Counted from the first letter of the stretch, positions 1-7,384 are shown. The stretch is DNA of 43,652 bases from Ruminococcoides sp052118065 (GCA_052118065.1 JBQKHY010000021.1:1-43652); one strand, 5' to 3'. A program made the numbers and translations. Notes: generated by a model from the letters alone, not told the origin.

Positions 1-95
1 ATGATGCTCTTTTTGTCATGCCATTTTTACGATTCCAATACGATCTAAAGGATTTTTTTGATTAATTCAAAATATCTTCATTATAGCCTTGACTT

Positions 96-263
96 TTAAT
101 AGTTAGTCTTTGTTTTATACTTGTTGTAATACTCCTCAATTGCTAATTGGACAATAACGGATTTACTTAATAAGCGAATTCCCATTAATTCATCCAATTC
201 TTTAAGTGTCTTATCCGGAATAGATACACTTAGTCTGTGATTATTAAGTTTTTGGTTACTCAT
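96..263 (-). CDS. Ribbon-helix-helix (CopG/Arc-type) small DNA-binding protein
   Basis: This 55-residue protein starts at ATG 263, with AAAGGAAT a few bases upstream. It has the layout of a ribbon-helix-helix repressor: a short basic N-terminus, the strand HRLSVSIPDK, helix A (TLKELDELMG) and helix B (SKSVIVQLAIEEYY). Such proteins dimerise, bind short operators through the paired strands, and often repress their own promoter on plasmids and integrative elements. A good sigma70 promoter lies at 332-360, and its spacer contains GTACCGA, similar to the operator core found elsewhere in the element. That makes it a candidate regulator of those promoters, but this is inference. It is the leftmost recognisable gene, and positions 1-95 show nothing I can call. 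Confidence 0.8.
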   Translation of the reverse strand: MSNQKLNNHRLSVSIPDKTLKELDELMGIRLLSKSVIVQLAIEEYYNKYKTKTNY

Positions 264-331
264 AAGAATTCCTTTCTTTTGTTACAATATTGCGTGAGTT
301 TTAACTCTGTTTCCTCACACCTTATACACAT

Positions 332-360
332 ATTATACACAGTTCGGTACAATTTTGCAA
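332..360 (-). promoter_or_regulatory. Sigma70 promoter of the RHH gene with GTACC core
   Basis: On the minus strand, TTGCAA and TATAAT are separated by exactly 17 bases. The spacer carries GTACCGAACTG, which resembles the GTAGTACC cores in other promoters of the element. ACACAAGTGT just upstream is a small palindrome. Confidence 0.7.
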
Positions 361-420
361 CACTTGTGTATTTTCATATATAATTTAAGCATTTTAATAA
401 AATGCAACCCTCAGATAAAA

Positions 421-453
421 GAAAATCCCCTTTATTTACTAGAATAAAGGGGA
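421..453 (-). terminator. Rho-independent terminator after the AbrB-like gene
   Basis: An 11-bp stem (TCCCCTTTATT pairing with its complement, arms 426-436 and 443-453) is followed on the minus strand by ATTTTCTTTT. It ends the recombinase/AbrB transcript. Confidence 0.85.
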
Positions 454-460
454 TAACTTA

Positions 461-670
461 TTACTGTTCATCATTAATATCAGCTTCTGCTGCTTTTGAT
501 ATTGTAATTATATTATTTTCAAATTTTAATTTTAGGAACCTGTCATTTTCGCAGATTCCCATTTGTTTGAGCCATAGGGAAGGTAAGGACAATTTAAATA
601 GTGTAGTATTTTTTCTTTTATTTGCAATAACTCTTAAAATTCTTTCTTTGCTTTTATCAATATTTCCCAT
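461..670 (-). CDS. SpoVT/AbrB-like small DNA-binding protein
   Basis: This protein of about 69 residues starts at ATG 670, nine bases after an earlier in-frame ATG (679) that lies too close to the AAAGGA ribosome-binding site. The segment TTLFKLSLPSLWLKQMGI followed by DRFLKLKFENNIITISK has the swapped-hairpin AbrB pattern: polar strand, sLPxxWlkqlGi, then a hydrophobic strand. AbrB-like proteins on mobile elements are usually transition regulators or antitoxins. No toxin-like partner is adjacent. The gene lies 23 bases downstream of the recombinase stop and in the same direction, so the two probably share a transcript. It could regulate recombinase expression or excision, which is inference. 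Confidence 0.65.
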   Translation of the reverse strand: MGNIDKSKERILRVIANKRKNTTLFKLSLPSLWLKQMGICENDRFLKLKFENNIITISKAAEADINDEQ

Positions 671-693
671 CAAATTCATTCCTTTGTTTGGTA

Positions 694-1692
694 TTAATCA
701 ACCGACAAAGAAATCTTATCTAATGCATTCTTAATTTGTGAATTGGCTGTATGAGTATAAATTTGCGTTGTAGCAAGGCTTTCATGGCCAAGAATATCTT
801 TAATAACTCTGATGTCAACACCATTGTGATACATAATTGTAGCAGCAGTATGTCTCAGAGTGTGAGGTGTGTATCCTTTACCGTTAAGACCGGATTTATT
901 AATTAATTCAGTAACGATTTGTTCTACTCGTCTATGAGATAATCGTTTACCGGTTTGTTCAGATACAAATAAGGCATCCTTATCAATGATTTTTTTGTAT
1001 TGGAGTCTTTGCTCAATGTACTTATGAATAACATCCATACATGCATCATTAAGGAATAATTCTCTATCTTTTGAGCCTTTTCCGAAAATACGGATTGAAT
1101 TACTAGCAAATTGATTAATATTAACATTTACTAATTCATCTAGTCTTAATCCGGTGTTCATAAATAGCACTAAAATTGTATAATTACGATAATCACTATT
1201 CACGTATGCATATTCCAATAAGGTTTTACATTCGTCAGTTGAAAGAAATTTTGGTAATCGCTTATCCTTTTTAACTGACTCAATTAAAGTCACAGGATTT
1301 TCCTGGATAATGTTATTCTTATTAAGGTATTTATAAAAAGATTTAAGAGTGGACAATCTGTTTGCTCGTGAACTTTTACAATTATTATGCGAAACCTGTA
1401 TGTAATAAAGATATTCTTGAATATCATCACTGGTAATCTTGCTAAAGAATTCTTCATCAACATACTGATTTATTAATTTTGATTTTTCATTATTATCTAA
1501 TTCATCAATTCTAATTGTCTTATCATAATAAACTTTTATAATGTACAAACAAAAAATTCTTAAATTATAATAATATGTATGTACAGAATTTAGGGATAGC
1601 CCTTTAATTACATTAATATAAGTAAAGAACTTCTTAAGTACATTTGGTGATGACCTAATATATTCATCAATGTTACCATTTAATTTATTCAT
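694..1692 (-). CDS. Tyrosine recombinase (XerC/D-like integrase)
   Basis: The protein is 332 residues long. The N-terminal half is a SAM-like core-binding domain (FFTYINVIKGLSLNSVHTYY). The C-terminal half is the catalytic domain, with Arg in MNTGLRLDELVNV, the HTLRHTAATIMY box (H-x-x-R-H), and LGHESLATTQIYTH carrying the last His and the nucleophilic Tyr. All the RHRH-Y catalytic residues I expect are present, so it should be active. Length and architecture match Xer-like recombinases that integrate elements at dif or similar sites. A 28-bp dif-like inverted-arm site lies 15-42 bp upstream of the start, which supports a role in integration or resolution. It is likely co-transcribed with the AbrB-like gene downstream. 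Confidence 0.9.
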   Translation of the reverse strand: MNKLNGNIDEYIRSSPNVLKKFFTYINVIKGLSLNSVHTYYYNLRIFCLYIIKVYYDKTIRIDELDNNEKSKLINQYVDEEFFSKITSDDIQEYLYYIQVSHNNCKSSRANRLSTLKSFYKYLNKNNIIQENPVTLIESVKKDKRLPKFLSTDECKTLLEYAYVNSDYRNYTILVLFMNTGLRLDELVNVNINQFASNSIRIFGKGSKDRELFLNDACMDVIHKYIEQRLQYKKIIDKDALFVSEQTGKRLSHRRVEQIVTELINKSGLNGKGYTPHTLRHTAATIMYHNGVDIRVIKDILGHESLATTQIYTHTANSQIKNALDKISLSVD

Positions 1693-1706
1693 TTTTTGCC
1701 CTCCCC

Positions 1707-1734
1707 GTTTCGCAAAATCTTTATTATGCGAAAT
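1707..1734. other. dif-like Xer core site (11-6-11 architecture)
   Basis: On the minus strand the left arm ATTTCGCATAA, a 6-bp centre TAAAGA and the right arm TTTTGCGAAAC form an inverted pair. The arms match at nearly every position and read GTTTCGCAAAA / ATTTCGCATAA in the same sense. The TTCGCATAA arm resembles the XerC/D half-sites of dif. Its place directly in front of the recombinase gene suggests it is the attachment or resolution site. It could also be an operator for that gene. Confidence 0.55.
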
Positions 1735-1777
1735 TGCGTTATTATGTTAATATGTCTTTTTTCTTAATCATTTTTCT

Positions 1778-1797
1778 TTCCCCTCACAAGGGGTATA
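1778..1797 (-). terminator. Weak hairpin after the small membrane protein
   Basis: CCCC-TTGTGA-GGGG hairpin downstream of the 1810-2004 gene. It is followed by an A-rich stretch rather than a clean T-run, so termination may be partial. Confidence 0.35.
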
Positions 1798-1809
1798 CCT
1801 AAATTAGAA

Positions 1810-2004
1810 CTAAAATTGTACTATGCCAAAAATATTGAGACAAGTTCCAACTACTGATACAAGTAATACAATAAGTGCAACAACTTGCATACCTTTACGG
1901 CTTGATGAACCTTTTCTCATAAACATTGATAATACATATAGGACAATACCAATAATAAGTCCTACTAATGTAATGGTTCCTAATGTGTTTAAGTTGCTAA
2001 ACAT
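1810..2004 (-). CDS. Small two-helix membrane protein of unknown function
   Basis: The product has 64 residues and two predicted membrane helices (TITLVGLIIGIVLYVLSMFM and VVALIVLLVSVVGTCLNIFG). They are separated by a basic loop RKGSSSRKG, which would face the cytoplasm. The ATG is preceded by AAGAAGGGAAAT, an acceptable ribosome-binding site. It follows the 2044-2742 gene by 39 bases in the same direction, so the two are probably one operon. Size and topology recall small pilin-like or holin-like proteins of conjugative elements and phages, but no diagnostic motif is present and I do not assign a function. Confidence 0.6.
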   Translation of the reverse strand: MFSNLNTLGTITLVGLIIGIVLYVLSMFMRKGSSSRKGMQVVALIVLLVSVVGTCLNIFGIVQF

Positions 2005-2043
2005 ATAATTTCCCTTCTTTCTTCATTATATTGAATAGGCATA

Positions 2044-2742
2044 TTAATAAAAGCTTTTATTTGCATAATCAAATGTTGTTTGTGGTGCTTTATTGTAATC
2101 GTTCGGTTCACTATTATAATCGTTATTACAAGCTATTGTATTGTTATCATTTTGCATTTGCTTATATGCAGGAGTGTTGTATACACCGTTAATGTAACAA
2201 TACATATTATAATTAGAAATTTCCATCTTAACCATGTGTGCAAATGATTTTAAATCCTTTAAATTTAAAGGAACTAGGAAACTTTTCTCATAATCGCCTG
2301 TAGGAACAATTAAGTTACCCTTTTTATAACCCTTCCTTTGGACGCACCGAAAAACAAAATCAGACTTTGAGCCTATATCAATCAAGAAGTGTCTTGCCTT
2401 TAACTCCTTTTGATGAGTACGAGGATTTTCAACTGCTCCCCCACCTTGATGAAAATATAATGCTTTATTATCATCATTTGAATTTGATTGCTTCTTCATA
2501 TATCCAATTTTCAATAATCTACCGGATATAATATCTTGATATAAAGCAAAAAATTCGCTAAATGATATATATATATCCATATTATCAATCAATGCCCTTG
2601 AATTAGGTTCAAAAGACACAAAGGACAGCATTACCTTATTAAGGTAAAAACAGTCTCGTTTGATTTTGCACATCTGATTTCTACTAGCAAATTCTATAAT
2701 CGAATCATAAACCTTTGGTAGATTGATTTCAATTCTACTCAT
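2044..2742 (-). CDS. Hypothetical element protein (232 aa)
   Basis: I do not recognise this protein. It looks soluble, with a mixed alpha/beta N-terminal 180 residues and a low-complexity Asn-rich tail of about 40 residues (NDNNTIACNNDYNSEPND). No signal peptide or membrane helix is visible. Two conserved-looking basic and aromatic stretches, RHFLIDIGSKSDFVFRC and GNLIVPTGDYEKSF, could form a nucleic-acid-binding surface. The disordered acidic/Asn tail recalls SSB-like or recombination-mediator proteins, and SSB lies nearby, but this is speculation. It is driven by a sigma70 promoter at 2775-2803 that carries the GTAGTACC core. Confidence 0.55.
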   Translation of the reverse strand: MSRIEINLPKVYDSIIEFASRNQMCKIKRDCFYLNKVMLSFVSFEPNSRALIDNMDIYISFSEFFALYQDIISGRLLKIGYMKKQSNSNDDNKALYFHQGGGAVENPRTHQKELKARHFLIDIGSKSDFVFRCVQRKGYKKGNLIVPTGDYEKSFLVPLNLKDLKSFAHMVKMEISNYNMYCYINGVYNTPAYKQMQNDNNTIACNNDYNSEPNDYNKAPQTTFDYANKSFY

Positions 2743-2774
2743 AGTAGCACACCCTTTGATTTAATTACACTTAT

Positions 2775-2803
2775 ATTATACCATTGTCGGTACTACTATA
2801 CAA
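2775..2803 (-). promoter_or_regulatory. Sigma70 promoter with GTAGTACC operator-like core
   Basis: Minus strand: TTGTAT, 17-bp spacer AGTAGTACCGACAATGG, TATAAT. The spacer contains the GTAGTACC core that recurs in three other promoters of the element in either orientation. Confidence 0.75.
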
Positions 2804-2911
2804 TGATTACATATTCTTATATATAAATTACTATCTAAAGATAATTAATATGCCTACATATATATAATGAAAAAAATTTTAAATTATTATCAATTTTTGA
2901 AAAAATAATTA

Positions 2912-2940
2912 TATAATAAGCTTTTTTGTTGCAAAATAAA
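2912..2940 (-). promoter_or_regulatory. Element-type promoter (TTTATTT-N15-TATTATA)
   Basis: A variant copy of the element's bipartite promoter. TTTATTT is fused to the T-run of the CRISPR array 1 terminator, with a 15-bp gap to TATTATA. It would read toward the 2044-2742 gene. Confidence 0.5.
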
Positions 2941-2943
2941 AAA

Positions 2944-2967
2944 GAATACTCACATCTGTAAGTATTC
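2944..2967 (-). terminator. Terminator of CRISPR array 1
   Basis: GAATACTTACA/TGTGAGTATTC stem followed on the minus strand by TTTTTTATTTT. It lies at the leader-distal end of array 1. Confidence 0.8.
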
Positions 2968-3245
2968 TCTGTCAAGAACAAAAAATATTTAACTTTCCTA
3001 TTATCAATACGAAGTTTTCTATCTACATTAGTAGAGATTTAGAAATAATCTATAACCGATTTTATCTTCCAATGTACCTGATTATCTACATTAGTAGAGA
3101 TTGAATAATAGCATTTAACTGAAAGCGACAAACTATACGATTATAATCTACATTAGTAGGAATTTAGAAGTAACATTTTACTCAGTTCTGTTAAAGTCTG
3201 CATATTCGCATCTACACAAGTAGAGATTGAATAATAGCATTTAAC
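2965..3245 (-). CRISPR. Type V-A-like CRISPR array 1 (4 repeats plus degenerate end repeat)
   Basis: Repeats of 36 nt lie at 3021-3056, 3084-3119, 3146-3181 and 3210-3245. A decayed partial repeat (GTTAAAT...) lies at about 2965-2993. Spacers are 26-28 nt and all different. In transcript orientation (minus strand) each repeat begins GTTA or near it and ends CTACTAATGTAGAT or CTACTTGTGTAGAT. That is the 3' stem-loop of Cas12a crRNA repeats. Three of the four have the canonical TCTAC/GTAGA stem; the 3146 repeat has CCTAC. The leader is on the high-coordinate side and includes a sigma70 promoter. No cas gene is in the window. Confidence 0.93.
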
Positions 3246-3339
3246 CCTAACATTGTAAGCTGTAAACAATTCTAAATTATGACTAGGGTTTGCATTATTC
3301 TAATGTATTTATAATATCATATTATAAATTACTTTTCAA
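3246..3339 (-). promoter_or_regulatory. Leader and promoter of CRISPR array 1
   Basis: Promoter TTGAAA-17-TATTAT lies at 3311-3339. The leader contains AACCCTAGTCATAATTTA and ends TTACAATGTTAGG directly against the first repeat. Both boxes recur in the leader of array 2, as expected for a leader that anchors spacer acquisition. Confidence 0.75.
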
Positions 3340-3369
3340 TGATTATTTTAGTTTACCTATTAGTAAACT

Positions 3370-3398
3370 AAAAAAAGGCCCACAAATTGTGAGCCTTT
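3370..3398 (-). terminator. Terminator of ssb
   Basis: 11-bp stem (AAAGGCTCACA pairing with TGTGGGCCTTT) followed by TTTTAG on the minus strand, directly after the ssb stop codon. Confidence 0.85.
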
Positions 3399-3425
3399 GA
3401 AAAATTAATTACTTTTTTCTTTCAT

Positions 3426-3986
3426 TTAGAACCATGGTAGGTCCTCAATTTCATAATCTGATGGATAAGAATTATCCTCATAATTATTTTGATTATAACC
3501 TTGATTACCATTATTATTCTGCTGATTTTGGTAATTTTGATTTTTTTGAATATTATTTTGATAATTATTCTTATCATTTTGATAGCCTTGTCTACCGTTA
3601 TTGCCCTTATTATTCTGATTTTGATAATTTTGATTACCTTGATTACTGTTGTTTCCACTATTGCTCTGCTGTACAGCAGGTTCACCGGTGAAACTAAAAG
3701 TCTGTATAAGCAAAATATTCTTACTAACTTCAGAGTTAGTTTTTTTGCTAGTATAGGTTTGTGTTGTCATAACACCTGTTAAACCAATTAAAGAGCCTTT
3801 AACAAAGTAATTAGCAATATTCTCAGCAGTTTTGCCATATGCTGAGCAATGAATATAATCAGTCTTCTCTCTGTCCATTGGTCGATTTACGGCTAAATCA
3901 AAAGACAAACATGGTGTTCCATTAGTACTACGAATTAACTCTAAATCACGAGTAATTCTTCCCATAAATGTACAATTATTAATCAT
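3426..3986 (-). CDS. ssb: Single-stranded DNA-binding protein
   Basis: The protein has 186 residues. The N-terminal ~105 residues form the OB fold: MINNCTFMGRITRDLELIRS, then FDLAVNRPM, DYIHCSAYGKTAENIANYF and GSLIGLTGVMTTQTY. A long Gln/Asn-rich linker follows, and the protein ends in the acidic tip EIEDLPWF, which corresponds to the DDDIPF tip that recruits SSB partner proteins. It binds ssDNA as a tetramer during replication, recombination and transfer. Replicating or conjugating elements often carry their own ssb. The gene has the element-specific promoter and a long leader (3987-4144), so it is expressed with the element's common set rather than with the host replisome genes. Confidence 0.93.
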   Translation of the reverse strand: MINNCTFMGRITRDLELIRSTNGTPCLSFDLAVNRPMDREKTDYIHCSAYGKTAENIANYFVKGSLIGLTGVMTTQTYTSKKTNSEVSKNILLIQTFSFTGEPAVQQSNSGNNSNQGNQNYQNQNNKGNNGRQGYQNDKNNYQNNIQKNQNYQNQQNNNGNQGYNQNNYEDNSYPSDYEIEDLPWF

Positions 3987-4061
3987 ATTTCAATTCCTTA
4001 AACATAAAATGAATGGCTTTTATGTATATCCTTTCTTTAATTAATATTTTTATATATTTTT

Positions 4062-4144
4062 TAGTAGTGATTAATTTTTTGAACTCCATCCAGACAAAAA
4101 AACAACTACTAAATATATAATGATAAATAAAAAGAGAAAATAAA
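4062..4144 (-). promoter_or_regulatory. Element-type promoter and leader hairpin of ssb
   Basis: TTTATTT (4138-4144), 15 bp, CATTATA (4116-4122). Downstream is a hairpin with arms TAGTAGT (4105-4111) and ACTACTA (4062-4068), extended by a T-run/A-run pairing, with GGAGTTC in the loop. The arms differ in sequence from other copies but keep pairing. Confidence 0.65.
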
Positions 4145-4149
4145 AACAA

Positions 4150-4180
4150 AAATTAAAGGCACCACAAATGTGATGCCTTT
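4150..4180 (-). terminator. Terminator upstream of the ssb promoter
   Basis: AAAGGCATCACA / TGTGGTGCCTTT stem followed on the minus strand by AATTTTTG. It closes the transcript that may encode the 47-residue peptide at 4305-4448. Confidence 0.8.
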
Positions 4181-4304
4181 TCAGTCTTGATAACGATATA
4201 TATAAATTATACTATTTTGATGGATTCCTTGTTGCTTGTTATTTTGGGGATTTTTAAATAAAACAAATTCATAATACTTTTTAGAATACCCATATTAAAT
4301 AAAA

Positions 4305-4448
4305 TTATTCTATTATACTTCTCAAATATAAGTTATTGTTGTTTTTATTTTTTGTTTTTAAAAGAAAAGAAAAATTTGATAACTTGAAAAATAATTTAGT
4401 TGAATAATTATTATTAATATGTACGATTGTTAAAATACATGAATTCAT
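4305..4448 (-). CDS. Possible small protein (47 aa)
   Basis: An ORF of 47 codons preceded by GAAAGGAAGATATAA-ATG, a good ribosome-binding site at the right spacing. It sits behind the element-type promoter at 4577-4605, in the position where other copies of this promoter have their gene. The translation (MNSCILTIVHINNNYSTKLF..., basic and Asn/Lys-rich, with no motif) is not convincing on its own. A further 28-codon ORF follows before the terminator. The rest of the 3987-4829 interval holds the promoters, hairpins and terminators listed separately. Confidence 0.35.
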   Translation of the reverse strand: MNSCILTIVHINNNYSTKLFFKLSNFSFLLKTKNKNNNNLYLRSIIE

Positions 4449-4576
4449 TTATATCTTCCTTTCATTTATATATTTATTATCGTACATTCGCCCTAATTTC
4501 ATCTCAAAATTCAAAATAAGTTACATTCGTCAACAACACTGTAATCTCCAAATTAACATAATTACAATGCTATATA

Positions 4577-4605
4577 TATAATGAAAAATAAGAACAAAAA
4601 ATAAA
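4577..4605 (-). promoter_or_regulatory. Element-type promoter
   Basis: Minus strand TTTATTT (4599-4605), 15 bp, CATTATA (4577-4583), followed by TATATAG and further down TTTGGAGATTAC and GAAAGGAAG. The order is the same as in other copies. Confidence 0.6.
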
Positions 4606-4610
4606 ATTGA

Positions 4611-4790
4611 AAAAGAAAATAGTCCTTGCAACTGCAAGAACCATTTTCCCAAATAATAATAATATTAATATAGAGCGTTTCATTCGTAATGAAAGAAACA
4701 AAAAAGAAAAAAATAAAATAAAAGATTTTATATAAGCAGAAACAAAAATATAAAAATCAAAGCTCATATAAAATTCATATCAACACATAT
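4611..4790 (-). ncRNA. Candidate small RNA between promoter 4791-4819 and terminator 4615-4648
   Basis: A strong sigma70 promoter just after the 4830-5471 gene would start a transcript of about 170 nt. It ends at a 16-bp G-U-tolerant stem (GAAAATGGTTCTTGCA with its partner) followed by TTTTTC. A second perfect hairpin, TTTCATT-ACG-AATGAAA, lies in the middle. The only ORF inside runs through the terminator and lacks a ribosome-binding site, so I favour a non-coding RNA. Confidence 0.5.
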
Positions 4791-4819
4791 ATAATACAAT
4801 AGTAGTACCTATATGTCAA
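4791..4819 (-). promoter_or_regulatory. Consensus sigma70 promoter with GGTACTAC core
   Basis: Minus strand: TTGACA, 17-bp spacer TATAGGTACTACTATTG, TATTAT. The spacer carries the GGTACTAC (GTAGTACC) core. Confidence 0.8.
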
Positions 4820-4829
4820 TAGTGTATCA

Positions 4830-5471
4830 CTATTTATTATAGTATTTTGGAATATACGCTTTTATTGTTTTATTTTCTTGAGAATATGAACCATAAATTG
4901 TCTTAAATTTTTTATAAGGTGAATTTTCTTTTTTATATTTAAAATATGGAATTTCATCAATATCAAAATACTTATCGTATTTTCTATTAATAATGATAAA
5001 ATCATTAATTTCTTCAATATGTTCATAATTTAAGACTGACATTTTATTCTTGTTAGTTAGCTTAAATAATTCAATCATATTTTGGATTTGTTCAATTTGC
5101 TCAGCAAATTCATCACCATAAAAATCAAATTTTTCTGTCAATGGAATTTTTGAGTCTTTAATTATCCATTCTATTGCATCTCTTGAAGAAATACCAAACT
5201 CATCTATCATTTCAACCTGTTCATCAAAAGATGGTTCGTACATTGACTCAATCAATGCCTTATTACAATCAAATACAATTCGATTATTAAACTCATAAAA
5301 ATTAGGAACAAATATTTTACAAGTTTTAGTATCTTCCTTGTAACTGTTATACTTCATTGGATAATCAGAAACATTACCTGTTTTACTTTTATAAACACCA
5401 TAAGGTACTGTTACCATATCAAAATACCTTTTTAATGTTTCAGAATTAATCATTATATTATGTATTTTCAT
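4830..5471 (-). CDS. Hypothetical soluble protein (213 aa)
   Basis: I do not recognise this protein. It has no signal peptide or membrane helix. The middle (residues about 90-165) is predicted helical and acidic (SFDEQVEMIDEFGISSRDAI, EFAEQIEQIQNMIELFKL). The C-terminus is rich in Tyr and Lys. The start at 5471 is preceded by GAAGGTAATGAA. It follows the GH25 gene by 33 bases in the same direction and is probably the last gene of the sortase - GH25 - hypothetical transcript that begins at the promoter near 8459. It might act in the cytoplasm on the secreted system, but nothing in the sequence shows how. Confidence 0.5.
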   Translation of the reverse strand: MKIHNIMINSETLKRYFDMVTVPYGVYKSKTGNVSDYPMKYNSYKEDTKTCKIFVPNFYEFNNRIVFDCNKALIESMYEPSFDEQVEMIDEFGISSRDAIEWIIKDSKIPLTEKFDFYGDEFAEQIEQIQNMIELFKLTNKNKMSVLNYEHIEEINDFIIINRKYDKYFDIDEIPYFKYKKENSPYKKFKTIYGSYSQENKTIKAYIPKYYNK

Positions 5472-5503
5472 TTCATTACCTTCAAATATCCTACTTTAAT
5501 GTG

Positions 5504-7285
5504 CTACTTAATTACAGCAGTACATTTACAACTTATATTTGTACTATCAGTAGTAGTAGCAGTTATTGTACAAGAACCCTTTGATTTAGCAGTCACTTTA
5601 CCATTACTATCTACAGTAGCAATTTTACTGTTTGATGTTTCCCACTTTACTTTTTTAACTGTTACATTCTCCGGTTCAATTTTAGGAATAAGATTAAAGT
5701 TGTTACCTTTGTAAAGCATAATCTTATTTTTGTTTATTGTGATTTTAGATGCTAGTTGTCTTACATACACATCATATGAAGATGTAACTTTATTATTTCC
5801 TTCAACTGTAGCTATAATCTTGCATGTGCCAATAGACAAACATTCTACATTACCTTCATTATCAACAGTTGCTACATTATTATCAGTAGAACTATATGTA
5901 ATATCCTTACTTGTTGCATTAATTGGAGAATAAGTCGCAACATTCATAAATTTTGTACCTATCTCAGAATACTTTTTTGGCTCTTTAAACTTTAACTTTT
6001 GAATAATTGTATTATCAACTGTAATATTATAAGTTATATATTTTCTTGAATTATCTACAGCAGTAGCTTTAACTAAGCAATAACCTTTACCTTTAGTTGT
6101 AATTCTACCTGTACTATCTACAGTTGCAACTTTTGTATTATTACTAGTCCATTTTAGCACTTTATTATTTGCATTGCTAGGATAAATCTTAGGTGATAAG
6201 GATTTATTTATATTTTGGTTTGCAAAGGTTAGATTTCTATTATTATCAATTATATTAGTTACTAATTGCTTTACTTGTACCTTGCAATTTTTAACTATTC
6301 TTTTGTCCTTCTTTGATACAATCTTAATGTTGCATATTCCCTTTTTCTTAGCTGTTACTTTACCTTTACTATTAACAGTGGCAACATTTCTATTACTTGA
6401 AGTAAATATCATACCACTTTTATCATTCATAGTAACATTTAATTTCTTTGTTTGTCCATTATTTCGATTACTAATATTTAGTATCATATTAGTAGTCTTT
6501 AAATTCATACTATACGCATAAGAAGAAGTAACTTTATTACCATAGTAATTATCTAAATCGACAACTGTATTAATACCTGGTATTCTACCTTTATCAGAAT
6601 ATTGCCATGTTGAATAATTACCTTTATATGCACAACTGTTACTATATTCTGCCACCCATTTAGCCCACTTTTTATTATTAAAAACCGGACTTGTTAAGTA
6701 ATAGTTCCACCAATTTCTACAAGCATAAATTCCAACTTTATATCCTTTAGAAGTAATAATATCACAATAAGTTTTTGCTATATTACCAAGTGCTGATGAA
6801 CCGAGTTTAGCCTGTTCCGACCTTTCTAGATCGTAATACACCGGAAAATCCAGTTTATAACTTTTTATTTGTCTTAATGTATGTTCAGCTTCAGATTTTG
6901 CTTGTTTTGTTGTAGTAGCATAAGACATTAAATATACACCAAAAGGTATCTTGTTCTTAATACATCCTTCTACATTTTTTTTATACATATAATCGTCTTG
7001 TGATTTTAAATTATCACCATAACCTAACTGTATAATTGCAAAATCAACACTTTTTTTAGCTTTAGACCAATTAATAACTCCATTGTATCTTGACACATCA
7101 ATACCTTTCATAGTAACTTTTCTTTGGGCTGTTTTTGTTTCCACCATATTTACTTTACTTAAGAAATTTTTATTAATGCTTTTTGATGTTGCAAAAACAG
7201 AAACTACTGAGAAACTTAATGATGTAATAACTAATACAACTGATATTACAATTCTACTAATCTTATTAAATTTTAATTCAAACAT
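5504..7285 (-). CDS. Secreted GH25 lysozyme with Ig-like (Big_2) repeats
   Basis: The protein has 593 residues. The N-terminus has a signal peptide (basic start, then ISVVLVITSLSFSVVSVFAT). Residues about 58-250 form a GH25 muramidase domain: MKGIDVSRYNGVINW with the first catalytic Asp, the PVYYDLE Asp/Glu pair, and VVDLDNYYG at the end. Four Big_2-type Ig-like domains follow, each marked by a variant of ATVDSNGKVTAKSKGSCTI. It would cleave peptidoglycan glycan strands outside the cell, either for element transfer or cell-wall turnover. No LPXTG motif is present, so the adjacent class B sortase probably does not anchor it directly. The ribosome-binding site in front of the ATG is poor, and two tiny ORFs precede it. 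Confidence 0.9.
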   Translation of the reverse strand: MFELKFNKISRIVISVVLVITSLSFSVVSVFATSKSINKNFLSKVNMVETKTAQRKVTMKGIDVSRYNGVINWSKAKKSVDFAIIQLGYGDNLKSQDDYMYKKNVEGCIKNKIPFGVYLMSYATTTKQAKSEAEHTLRQIKSYKLDFPVYYDLERSEQAKLGSSALGNIAKTYCDIITSKGYKVGIYACRNWWNYYLTSPVFNNKKWAKWVAEYSNSCAYKGNYSTWQYSDKGRIPGINTVVDLDNYYGNKVTSSYAYSMNLKTTNMILNISNRNNGQTKKLNVTMNDKSGMIFTSSNRNVATVNSKGKVTAKKKGICNIKIVSKKDKRIVKNCKVQVKQLVTNIIDNNRNLTFANQNINKSLSPKIYPSNANNKVLKWTSNNTKVATVDSTGRITTKGKGYCLVKATAVDNSRKYITYNITVDNTIIQKLKFKEPKKYSEIGTKFMNVATYSPINATSKDITYSSTDNNVATVDNEGNVECLSIGTCKIIATVEGNNKVTSSYDVYVRQLASKITINKNKIMLYKGNNFNLIPKIEPENVTVKKVKWETSNSKIATVDSNGKVTAKSKGSCTITATTTDSTNISCKCTAVIK

Positions 7286-7384
7286 CTAAATCGTAGTATA
7301 ATACACTACATAACTCCCTTCATGATTTTATTTTTGATGTTTTTAAATTCATATCACTTCCCTTTCATGCTTTATTTTTAATTA

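Noticed and set aside
461..670. AbrB-like antitoxin of a toxin-antitoxin pair
   Set aside because: No PemK/MazF- or PIN-like gene adjoins it.
402..734. 110-residue plus-strand frame
   Set aside because: Opposite the AbrB-like gene and across its terminator.
3422..3782. Several frames over the end of ssb on both strands
   Set aside because: Shadows of the Gln/Asn-rich linker of SSB, which gives long open frames in all registers.
4570..4767. 65-residue hydrophobic frame (possible toxin-like peptide)
   Set aside because: No ribosome-binding site, and it runs through a strong terminator and the next promoter; a non-coding RNA fits better.
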